This document shows, piece after piece, positions 45,001 through 54,800 of a stretch of DNA of 64,000 nucleotides (positions are counted from its first letter, which is position 1; the number at the start of each line of letters is the position of its first letter). The stretch is taken from NCBI GenBank assembly GCA_027924585.1, contig BSBM01000637.1, positions 5,146,001-5,210,000 on the forward strand. The letters run 5' to 3'. Source of the stretch: Larix kaempferi (lineage: Eukaryota; Streptophyta; Pinopsida; Pinales; Pinaceae). The translations under genes were made by a program, and so were the position numbers. The notes under the pieces were generated by a model that saw only the letters and a program-made list of their open reading frames with translations, was not told where the DNA came from and ran no database searches.

Positions 45001-46593
45001 CCAAGAAAGCTATGGAGCAAGGCAGTTCTAGCCCGCAAACGATGGAAACGGATCTATCAACAATAGACCCACCAGAGTTAGCTATTGAAGGGGATGTCTC
45101 ACTTGAAAAGATCGTACTTACCCCATACACTCCTTCAAAGCAACACCAAGTGGTCAATCTGGATACCGTCTTCTTTGACTCTAGAAGGAATACTATTATG
45201 AGTAGATTTGAAAAGAGCATGAGAACTAGAGAAAGCCGAGAGGAAGTTAGAATAACTCAATTTCCACTATTCAAGGGAACTGATAGTGATCCTAAGTTCA
45301 TGACAACATGCAGTGTAGCATTGGTTCAAGCAAGCGCCAACAATGTAGTTATGCTAGTTGAGAAGGTAAAGCAATACAGAGACAGGTGCTTCAAGGTTAA
45401 AGATAATCTACAAAAGGAAGTGCACCTAGGTAAAGAACTGAAAAAGGAAGTACGACGACCTTCAAGAAGAAAAGGTGGAGATGGTGGTTAAGAAGCAGAA
45501 GCTCGAAGAAGAAAAGGATGCACTCAATACACATGCTATAGTCCTAGAAGGAGAGAAGAAGGAATTAGAAACTCGCCTAAGAGAATTCAAAGAACAAGTG
45601 ATCGATAGTAGGAAACAACAACTGATAGCCATGGAAGGTTTGGAATCCCGCATTCGAGAATTGGAGCAGCATGAAGCCAACAACATGCGACAGATTGAGT
45701 TCTAAAAACCTCAGCTTGAAAGGCTGAAAAAAGAAAAGGAGCAACTATTGGAGCAGCTGAAAAGGGAAGAAGAGAAGAAACAGGATCTAACCACATTCTG
45801 TGAACAAGCATGTGATATGCTGAAGAGAGTTCATCAATCGCTAGAGCTAATCTCAGACGATATTTGTAAGATAAAAGGAATGATTTCAAGGATGAAAGTG
45901 ATTGAGATTGAGGCACTAAGACTTAGTAGGAGGTATGTATGCCACATAGAAGAAATCAATGGATAGTTTGAATGGAAGAAAGGGAAATCAGAATCACCAA
46001 TAAACCTACGTGCCTTTTCCGCGGATGGATTAGACTTGGATTTGGGAGTCCTGGAGTTCTGTAGAGACTATGGTACGAAGATAAGCATTGCAATTCAGAA
46101 GACCATCAAGAAGTGTATTGACCTCTACCTTAAAATCCGAGAGACCCATGGGAAATGCCACATGGCCTTACCTGAAACCATAGATGACTTTCCAGAAAAC
46201 GATTAGCGCTTGTCAGACTTGCAGAGCGAGCAAAATGCAGAAATATAATACCTAAGCAAGATAGATATCCCAACTCTAGAAGAGTTCCACCGGCTGATTG
46301 GGAAAACTTCTATCCATGTCTATTTCCTAGAGGACATTGCCTAGGAAGCAACAACGGGAGTAGCAAATGTTAAATCAAATCTGCGTAATCATGAAATAAC
46401 ACTGAAGATGATGATTTCTGCGTGGGGAAATACCATTTTATGAGAAATCAACCAATGGGCCAGCTACATCACAGACGTGGACAAACCTGCTGAAGTAAGC
46501 TAACCTGTCGAAGTGGACGGGGAAGCTGAAATAAAAGCATGAGCTAAAGTAGCTGGACCACTTGGGAATTAAATCCGCTTGATTGTATTTTGA
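42025..46593 (+). pseudogene. LTR-encoded large coiled-coil protein, E3 3' copy, split by insertion
   Basis: Second copy of the 28976-32293 frame. Open stretches are 42079-42660 and 42700-43209 (globular part, one frame, TAG at 42658 where the other copy has CAG), then a 1,250-bp insertion, then 45012-45491, 45475-45705 and 45748-45966 (coiled-coil part). Ends at the TGA at 46591, at the same place as the 5' copy. The globular half is more intact here. Many differences between copies are non-synonymous, consistent with decay after insertion. Function unknown. Confidence 0.65.
43641..44890. mobile_element. Solo-LTR-like insertion in E3 3' LTR (1,250 bp)
   Basis: Absent from the 5' LTR copy. 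Ends are TGTAATGTCCCC and GGGGACATTACA, a 12-bp inverted pair with TG...CA termini, flanked by a perfect 5-bp duplication AAGCC (43636-43640 and 44891-44895). No internal gene. Size, ends and duplication fit a solo LTR from another retrotransposon; a small TIR transposon is less likely because hAT and Mutator elements make 8- and 9-bp duplications. Confidence 0.85.
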
Positions 46594-46775
46594 AGAAAAG
46601 ACAGTTGAGATTGTTCTTATTGTATAAATGTTTTTAAAAGACAGCTGGAATTGTTTTTATTGTATAATGTTTTAGAAAAACAACTAGAAATGACTTTTGT
46701 CTCTTTAGGCACTAAAAGTCAAACTTTTTTGTTTCCCTAGGTTTAGGGTATGTGAAGAGACAAATTTTGTAAAAG

Positions 46776-46784
46776 CTATAAATA
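46776..46784 (+). promoter_or_regulatory. TATA box, E3 3' LTR
   Basis: CTATAAATA, conserved with 32476-32484. Could drive read-through transcription toward the PABP relic at 47.5 kb. Confidence 0.6.
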
Positions 46785-46863
46785 TGGGAATAGAAGAGAA
46801 GAGAAGGACTTTTGGAAGGTGAAAGGACATACTTATGTTGTACGTGAATTATTTTGTTGCATC

Positions 46864-46869
46864 AATAAA
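46864..46869 (+). terminator. Poly(A) signal, E3 3' LTR
   Basis: AATAAA conserved with the 5' LTR. Natural 3' end signal for the E3 transcript. Confidence 0.5.
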
Positions 46870-47492
46870 GAAGGACTTAATTTTAACTAGGAAAGCTAGC
46901 ACTGCGTTTTGCTTGGGATGTGTTGAATGTTTGCTGAACTATTTCTGCACTCTTCATACATATACTGTGAGATTGTTCTTGACTATCCTGAATTAATTCT
47001 TAGTTGTGAATGCTTTCATTTTCCTGTGCAAATATGCTGTGTTAAATGAGTAATGGAATGCTTTAAATTCTATCAAAGCTATCTTTGATATCTTTTAGTT
47101 TCTTCTTTGAATGCTTCTGTGCTATTAAACAGTTATCTGTGAGTTTCTTGGATGTATTTCAATATAATACTCATATTTCAGTTTTGCTCCTTGCAGGGAT
47201 AGATTAATTAGGTTAGATAATTCTTAAATCAGATTTGTTTTATCAGCATACATTTAGATAGAGCACATGCATATCATCATTAAAATAAAATACATAAATG
47301 GTGGATCGGGCCGTAACTGGTGAAAGAAAACAAATCTTTAAATCTTATACGGTAGCCGGGCCGTTAACCGGATGGATTTCCCACATCAAACACTGAGCGA
47401 TCTAATTGGGCTTGCTTACCGTGGGGAATCCCTTGCTGATTGATGCTGCGAATTTCGAGGCATCAACACATACCCATTGACATCACTTTTAG

Positions 47493-47580
47493 GTAATGAG
47501 GGATTTTTCGTGGACATAGTAAAGGTTCAGGATTTGTTTCCTTCTCATATCCTGATGAAGCATCCCGAGATGTAATTCAT
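47493..47580 (+). pseudogene. PABP exon relic (RRM RNP1 region)
   Basis: After a TTTTAG acceptor the sequence reads VMRD, a one-base excess (TTTT at 47505-47508), then GHSKGSGFVSF and YPDEASRDV. This matches the last RRM of plant poly(A)-binding protein, whose RNP1 is KGxGFVxF followed by a P-E-E-A-S/T-R helix. The frame ends in TAG at 47587. PABP binds mRNA poly(A) tails in the cytoplasm. E3 ends only 24 bp upstream, so the preceding intron carries E3. Frameshift and stop make it a pseudogene. Confidence 0.72.
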
Positions 47581-48109
47581 GAATATTAGTGACAATCATT
47601 TACAAAGGTTTATTATGTATTTGTGATGGATCTTGAATAAACATGTATAACTTCAAGAAACATGTTTAATGTCACATATCTTTAACTAGTTTATGTATAC
47701 AGCTTGCATAAATGAATGGGAAAATTGTTGTGAGCAAGCCTCTTTATGTTTCTCTGGCTTAGTTCAAAGAAGAGAGAAGGGAAAGGCTACATGTAATGAT
47801 TTAGCATTATTTTATTCAGTAACTAGAGAACATTTTTATTGATAGGAAGAAAAAAGATTATATTGACTAGCTGAGGAATAAAATGTTTGAACATTTGGTC
47901 ACATTTAAAAAAATTTAAATGTACTTGATTACTAAACATGTATGTTTAGATGTATATTCCCTTTGGGGTCCTTAGAAAGCATACTGGTCTATACAACACA
48001 TACTAAATCATATGCCATAATTCATTTTCTTTTCATAAATTAAGATATTTTTCTTGTTCGAATTTGATGATGCCATAGTAATAGTGGGTTTTTTTTGGGT
48101 GCTTTTCAG
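47581..48109 (+). other. Intron-like sequence between PABP relic exons
   Basis: AT-rich, no ORF, ending in a polypyrimidine tract and TTTTCAG at 48103-48109, a good plant 3' splice site directly before the next PABP-like exon. No clear donor is visible at its start. The RRM C-terminal coding part expected before this point was not found. Confidence 0.55.
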
Positions 48110-48214
48110 GCTCAGTTTTCTCAATTGTGGAATCCACTTGGCATGGCACCAACTGTTCCTGCTCGTGTTCTTATGTACCCTCCTGGAGGTCCTGCACTAA
48201 ACCAACAGTTATTT
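48110..48214 (+). pseudogene. PABP exon relic (linker after the RRMs)
   Basis: Thirty-five open codons right after a 3' splice site: AQFSQ, GMAPTVPARVLMYPPGGP and NQQLF. Plant PABPs have AQFSQ-MAP-PR-MYPPGGP-QQLFYGQ in the linker that follows the fourth RRM, and this exon boundary is the expected one. The next codon is TAA (48215) where the family has Tyr; the codons after it (GGA AAA) still resemble Gly-Gln. Together with 47493-47580 it shows a real gene order on the + strand. No C-terminal MLLE domain was found downstream. Confidence 0.78.
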
Positions 48215-48217
48215 TAA

Positions 48218-49842
48218 GGAAAAACAAAGGATGTCACAAGCATATTTGCATTACATCGCCAAGACCATATAACCTTTCTCGTAACATTAGAGATAAAGTA
48301 TCCATAACTTCAAACCCTTGTTCCCTTTATGATTCCATATCATATTTATCTTGGAAGTGCAAACACACATACTTTCACTAACTACAACTACTAAATCTGG
48401 TAACTACAAACACCATCCCAAGAGGTAAAACACCATCCCTAACAATTTTGACAATCTAATAAGATAAATGATTGAAAACAAATTATCCTTTTTTATATTC
48501 CAATGATCATGCTATATGGATAGCACAAAATATAGAACAAGTTATGATTAAATGTTCCTGCAAATTCCAAACATGCATAATTAGTATAAAATATTTCAAA
48601 GAACTAATGTACTTAAATGATCATGAAAGAAAAACCAATCACATGGATACTATATATGAAGGGGATTGTTTCCTGATCCATAAACTGCTAAAGCTATGCC
48701 TCTAGATAGCTCATCACAACTGATCTTAATTTCTGGAAAATAATTCTACTACTACTTCCAATGTTCATATACACAACTAGCTTTTTCTTTTCACAATGTG
48801 AGATACTAGTTGTAGAAAATAAATTAGAGAATACCTGGAAATGTAAACAAAAGAAAAAAAACCACAACAAAATTTACATTGGAAAAAACCTCAATCAAAG
48901 AAAGACTCCACCATTAAAATGCACAGTTTTATTAATCACAGCAAACTACAAATACCCAAACACTGTCCAAACTAAGAAGTTGTGTGTCTTAATGAGCCAA
49001 ACAATTACATTATAAAGGCATCCTATCCATTTAACTTATTGTCCTTTTTCCCTCCTCTTGGACAAGTTTACTAGGACAAGATGGAACGGAGGCAAATCTC
49101 TTAATCATATCAACCCCTGTTGACGGTTTCAATATTATACTCTGCATTGAATGCCATACAATCAACATCTAGGATATTTTCTTAATAGGTTTGCTTTGTT
49201 GTTATAGAATGTGGGCACAAGAGATTATTGGAAGAAGTTGGAATTGAACCAGGGCCTAGCTTGGAGCACAACTACCATAGTGGGACTTCCTCATGTAAGT
49301 ACTCCCTTGCAGGGATCTTGCAGTTCATAATTATTGAAGAGGCATTGAAATTGGGGGCATCCTTAGCTCGCCAAGTTTAAGATAACACTCAATGTAATCT
49401 GCATTCAAATTTTGATTGGGTCTTGATTTGAGTATTTCCTGGAAATTCCAACAGTCTCGCTTCGCTCTGTTCCTAGATGTGCTCCATCTTTATAGCCTTT
49501 AATTGGTTTCTTTGACCTATCTCAGCCCTATTGTAGGTACAACAGATCCCATGTTCCATTAGAACATGGGAGCCCCAAGATTCTTAAATACAAAGGTAAT
49601 GGTTTAAAAATTTCTTTCTCATTATGGGGCTTTCCATCATGTTATTATGATTTCATATATTTACATTTGGATTAATGTAATTAGGATCTTTTCCCTTTTA
49701 AAAATTTTCAGTTTTTGACTGTTTTTCTACAGTTGCGGGAAGCTTTGATTTTTCTATGAAAGTCATTTTAATCCCGTAATCCTATAGAGAAAAATAATTT
49801 TAATCCCTCAATCTTTCAATCCCGCAATCTTGCATTCCCTCA
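48218..49842. other. Unassigned AT-rich region
   Basis: No gene recognised. Short ORFs at 48.1-49.0 kb are low-complexity. Two local signals are noted: a possible spliced exon at 49209-49295 and a 9-bp-arm hairpin at 49548-49570. Confidence 0.6.
49548..49570. repeat. Short perfect inverted repeat
   Basis: CCCATGTTC, a 5-base loop, GAACATGGG. A 9-bp arm may occur by chance. Confidence 0.6.
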
Positions 49843-50140
49843 ATCCTGCAATTGCAGATTGCGGGAGTCTTATTTTTTCACTTTTTGAAGTGTTGTCATC
49901 CCGCAACCCGTAACCCGCAATTGCAGATTGCAGGAAGACCTTGTAAATAGTTTTGGCACTTTTCGTTCTGCAACCCACACTTGCGGATTGTAGATTGTGG
50001 AAAAGTGCATTGAATAAAAAAAGTTGTGTTGTGTGTTTCTGCAACCCGCAATTGCGGGGTGCGGATTGCGGAAACTCTTTTGTCCGCTGGTTTTCTAAGT
50101 TGCGATCCCGCAACCCGCAATTGCAGATTGTGGGAAGAAT
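49843..50140 (+). repeat. Hairpin-forming GC repeats (CCCGCAATTGC...TTGCGGG)
   Basis: Five variants of CCCGCAA-C-GCAATTGCAGATTGCGGG lie near 49843, 49902, 49968, 50038 and 50106, 60-70 bp apart in AT-rich sequence. Each can fold with TCCCGCAA pairing TTGCGGGA. Located 350 bp upstream of the E5 frame, like the leader repeats of E1 and E2. Confidence 0.75.
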
Positions 50141-50487
50141 GTAGATACTTCTCAAATGAAACCCTGCAATTTGACCCCGTATCCCGCAATATTTGATCTT
50201 AGCCGCTGATTCGTTTTATTCCCACGGCCTATATTTTATTCGTCAAAAAATTGATAAATATAGGGTTTTTTCTATTTTCCCTTATCAGTTTCATTTTCAA
50301 AAAATTACCTTGCTGAGTGGATTTTCACTGAGAGTTTTACCAGGGGTCATTTTCACTATTTTCAGTTAATTCAGGTTGGGTTTCCTCTCATTTTCGCATG
50401 CTATTATTTACGGTTTTTTTTGTTTACGAATTAGTTTTGATTTTGTGTTTTTCTAATTATTAGAATTATCTAGTCTTTCAAAATGTC

Positions 50488-51896
50488 ATGGAATACTCAG
50501 TCGAAGACTACTCACAAAGACCTGCTGACCAAGGACCCAAAATTTGGTATCTTTTGAGACACCAGTGAAAAGACATTATTGACTGTTATGTTGAAGATGA
50601 GGTACACCGTTCTGTTCCCGTGACTGAAGAAATAACTGAAACTTTGCAAACAAATACATATTTATTGAATGCTATTGAAATGGATGACTCTGTCATAGAC
50701 CAACAAATTCTTGGAACCACTTCTAATGTGGTTACCACAACCTCAACACTTCTTCTTTCATATATTCAAATTATTTCAACCTTATCACCTGGGGTAGCAA
50801 TACAACCTTCCATATCCCACCTATTTCATACAGTAACTTCTATTACTGCGCCATTTACAATTAGCTCAGTTCCACTTCCCATTTTTCCATCTATAGTTGC
50901 AGATATCCAGTCTTCAACTATCCCTCTGCAATCACCTCCATCCATTTTATCACCACCAGCTACTGATGAGGCAACTCCAGTTCCTCCTTCTCCATCACCA
51001 GCTAATGATACCCATGCTCCACTTTCTGAAGCTTTCACTTCAATCCCTTCCCCAACCTCTGTACCAACAGTTGTTCAAGATATCCCTTCCTCCCTAACTA
51101 CTTTCCAAATAAATATGTCTATACCTAGTCCCACTACCAATCAGACATACTCATTGGTTTCAACAGTAAATATGAATACATCATTTACTAAAGTGGTAGC
51201 TGAATTTGAAGAAGATATTGTATCCCCCCTTGGGGATTATTTCTATAGTAACACATCTAAGGAAGTGATGAGAAAAGGAAAGAAGAAAAGTAGGGATCAA
51301 GGTGGACTGGACTCATTGGAGGCACCCACTCCTAATCAAATAATTTGGGCTAAGTAATTTGACAATATCCAACATGAAGCATTGGATGCCGCTGCAACCA
51401 TGGGTGCATTTGCAGGTGCAAAATTTGATTCAGTGACAACACTGAATAGGGAGATTGATTTGAAGAAAGAAGAATTGAAGAAGCTTGAAGAGGAATTGGC
51501 CAAAACCAATCAGGAGCATGTAGCTTATGTTAGTGACCTCAGAAAGGTATTTGAAGATAAGTTTGAATATTTGCAGCTAAAGAATACCTCCCTCCAAGCT
51601 CAATTACATGATGCACAAGTTGAGAATGCTACCAATACACAAATGATATTTGTGCTTGAGAAACAATGTGAGGATGCAACTACAAGTGCAGCCTCCTCTG
51701 CCTTCTCTAGGTTTTCCCAGTAAGAGTTTAAAGACTTGGCCATACAGTTCAATGAAGAACACTACAAGCTGATAACTGAATTGTTTGGCACTTTGGATGA
51801 AAATCGAGAGACTTATATTGATTTTGGAAAGATGTCTGTTTTTCTTGATGGGGAGATGGCCAATAGAAAGAAAGCCTATAAGGCCAAACATGATGT
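50488..51896 (+). pseudogene. E5 Pro/Ser/Thr-rich and coiled-coil frame, cut by E4
   Basis: One frame from the ATG at 50488 with stops at 50566 (TGA), 51355 (TAA) and 51721 (TAA, in a Gln-Glu context). An early segment reads RPADQGPKIWYLLRHQ. Residues from about 50760 to 51110 are rich in Pro, Ser, Thr and Ile. From 51430 to 51690 heptad-like Lys/Glu/Leu runs predict a coiled coil (DLKKEELKKLEEELAK). The frame enters E4 at 51897, so the rest lies right of the window. No known domain recognised; probably part of another retroelement. Confidence 0.55.
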
Positions 51897-54800
51897 TGGC
51901 TATAACTGACCCAGAGTTTTTCATATAAGACCCAGGTTCTTCGCGGTTTCCCTTTGACCAACAAAACCCCTTCGCACTGGCCCTTTCGGCAACAACCTGC
52001 GAGCAGGTTGAGGTCTCACCCGAGGTGTATCTATGGGGTACTGCAGAATCAGTTTTCCATAGTAAGTGACGAGTTGCTTGGGCGGATGTACTGCGCAGTG
52101 CAACAGGGGGTATGTGCTGCGAGGGGGGCCTCCGCGGCGATGGACAATGCTGCGGTCTGCACCACTATGTTCCTCTACTACAGGACTTCTACTGAAACTG
52201 CGAACTATGCAATTCAACTTTATACTTGACTACCTTGAAAATGCTTACGGCTCTGAATTGAGTATCACTTATCCATTCATTCAACTACTTAGCCGATTAT
52301 CCATCTAATTGTTATGCATTTGTTCTATTGCGCATAGGGAAGTACTTAAGTGATCTCTTAACACTTAACCAATTAACTGACTCACTGTTCTCAAACATAA
52401 GCTAAATGTTCACCATTCATCTATTCATGCAGAACTTAACATATCATCTCCATACTTCCCTAATGGAAAATGCATACAACAATTCTCTCATAACAGTATG
52501 CAAGGAAACATCCAGACAATCAATTATAGAAAATATAGATAATCATTCATCCATAAAACATAAACACACAACACGATATTTAACGTGGTTCACTTCCCCG
52601 GATGGGAAGCTACATCCACAAGAACGGTTGGTAATATATATCTTTACAAGGGATGGGGACAACCATTCTTAGTTTGCGCACTCAGCTGTAGAATCTCCTT
52701 CCTCTCAGATAGGTTTCTGCACACACAGCTACAGGGCCTTTACAAACTTCTCGACTCAAGATATTTTACAATCCAATACCCAAAATTGTAACAACAAAAA
52801 GTAAAGAGTAACCCCATCCCATACAAAATTTTCTTTTTAAATAGATCATGCCCCTAAGTTCATGTCTTTACAATGCCGAAGACCTAAACCCAAAACCCTT
52901 AGGGTTTACAAAACTATGCCAGTTTCCCTAAACCAACGTGTTGGCTCCTAGTAGCGTATGATTCATCATGGCGGTTCTCCACATCTTCATTCTGTTGCTA
53001 TCGGCCTTCCTATCGCACACATGCCAACATGTCACTTCCGCTGAACCGTTCATCTCTAACAGTCTCACCCACTAGGCGTGCCAAGCCATTGCTTTCCCTA
53101 AGCTGTCCTTTCCTTAACAAACTCGTGCATTAGCCACCTTCCTGATTTGTTCATGCCCGTCGCTTGGCACTCCTGGAGCATCTTTCCAAAAAATAGGCTG
53201 CTACCAGTCTGACCGGTACCTGCACCTGTCCTTCGTCCAACATTCAGCTTTGCTGGCTCTAGGTGGCCTCCTATCTCCGCAGCACTGCTTTCGTGCAATA
53301 CTGAGCTTTGCAGCATCGATCAAAACATGGTTACTGCACGCATCTTCGCAGCATCCCTAGTACTTAGCCAAAATTCCATCTTTTTTGGAGCTGCGCTCAG
53401 CTCGGGTTCTTCTGCCTTCAAAAATGTTACCAAAAATGGATCAGTTTGGCTAGGCCCAAGATGCCCCTAAAACTTACATCTAGCTCGTCCCCGAGCCACT
53501 TTCAATGTGTACCAGCAAAATATGCTCTCCGATCTATGTGGTCAGCTTTGTTGCAAACTCACTGTAAGTTTTCGTCAGTTTCTCCATTGTTTCTTTCGTT
53601 TCGCGCTCAACCTGCTTGACTGTATCAAGCATCTGCGTTGTTATTTCTTCTCTGATTTGGGCTTCTACCTATTCGTGGTTGTCACGTAGCTCTTTTAGTT
53701 AATCTTCTATCTGTTGCGACACCACAGTGGCATCTTCTAGGAGTGGTTGCGACTGATTGTCTAACGCAGTCTCCTTTTCCCTCAATACTTAGACTTCTTT
53801 CTTTAGGCTAGATATCTCCCTGAATTTTTGTAGTCGATCTCTTGTTGGTAGAGTCTTTCCTCTGCATCCAGTGCTTCCAATGCGGTCTGTTTCTCCTTTA
53901 CTGTGGTCTTGATCTGTTGCAGCCTTGGATTCTCATCAAGGGCTATGAATGCCTTCAAGGATTCGTCAAGCAAATTATGGCACTTCGCAACCTCTGTTGC
54001 AATGTTCTCTGCTGCGATCTTTACTACTTGATCTCTCAACTGCTGATCAGTGATTACAACCTCTAGTTTCATCTTTGCTTTTAGCTGGTTGATATCGGCT
54101 TCATAGAGGATTTGCTTGTCCTCCATCTATGATTTAAGGGAGTGCACCGTGTCCCTTATCTTCAAGACAGTATCCGCAGGATCGTCTTGAATCTGCACTT
54201 CTCCAATCTCTACTGCAACAGAGTTAATTGTAGCCTCCAATCTCTGCCAGCGTGCTTGTTCATCTTCAAGTAGCATCCTGCTGCGCGAGCTCGACTCTTC
54301 GAGCTATCTATTTTCTGTTTGTAGTTCCACCTCTGCTTTCCTTGAGTCCACAGCTCTGTCGCGTAGCTCATCCCCAATCTGCATATTCAAAAAATGTAGA
54401 CCTGGTATCGATATTTTTGCCAAGTCGAGCTCTACCCGCTCGACATTTTTTGTATCCAGGGCCACGTCGTTCGACATGGGAAATGTGATTTCCATTGGAT
54501 CGAGGTAAAAAAGTCTCATTTTTATTGGTAGCGCAACAACATGTTGCGCTGGCCTCGGCTGTGAGGTTCCTCAGACCTCCCTTCTGCTTTTGGGTCGTGC
54601 GGCAAGGCCACGCTCTTGTGCACATCTTTGACTTTTTTCATTAGCCCTTGCATCGCGAGCCAGTTCCTCTGTAGGTCATCTTGGATGGCCTTATCTTTCT
54701 TCTCTTTATCGGCCATGAAATCCTCTAGCTTCTTGTTGACTCTGTCTGCTATCATATCAAAGTCATCCTCCTTTAGTACTGTGTCAAATGTTGCTTTCGT

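Larger units (their letters stand above)
28385..47468 (+). mobile_element. E3, decayed Ty3/Gypsy element with giant LTRs
   Basis: Two direct repeats (28385-33168 and about 41433-47468) end in the same CATCAACA and flank a gag-pol region. A primer-site-like TGGTGCTAGAAGGAGG follows the first copy after 5 bp. Domain order is gag, protease, RNase H, RT, RNase H, integrase. All frames carry stops and shifts. The 5' LTR is interrupted on its left by E2, so its start lies outside the window. LTR divergence in sampled stretches is about 5-7%. Pol motifs resemble plant Tat-like elements with two RNase H domains; lineage not proven. Confidence 0.88.
41433..47468 (+). repeat. E3 3' LTR (visible homology part)
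   Basis: Matches 28385-33168 from GCTTTCACC onward and ends CATCAACA at 47468. Length without the 1,250-bp insertion is about 4.8 kb. Contains the second copy of the long coiled-coil frame, the TATA box (46776) and AATAAA (46864). The right flank CATAC (47469-47473) would be the target duplication; its partner is outside the window. Confidence 0.87.

Noticed and set aside
48127-49015. Three + strand ORFs of 77-84 codons
   Set aside because: AT-rich, low-complexity; the first is an off-frame reading of the PABP-like exon.
49843-50140. CRISPR-like array
   Set aside because: Repeats are imperfect palindromes with variable spacing in a plant retroelement context; no cas genes.
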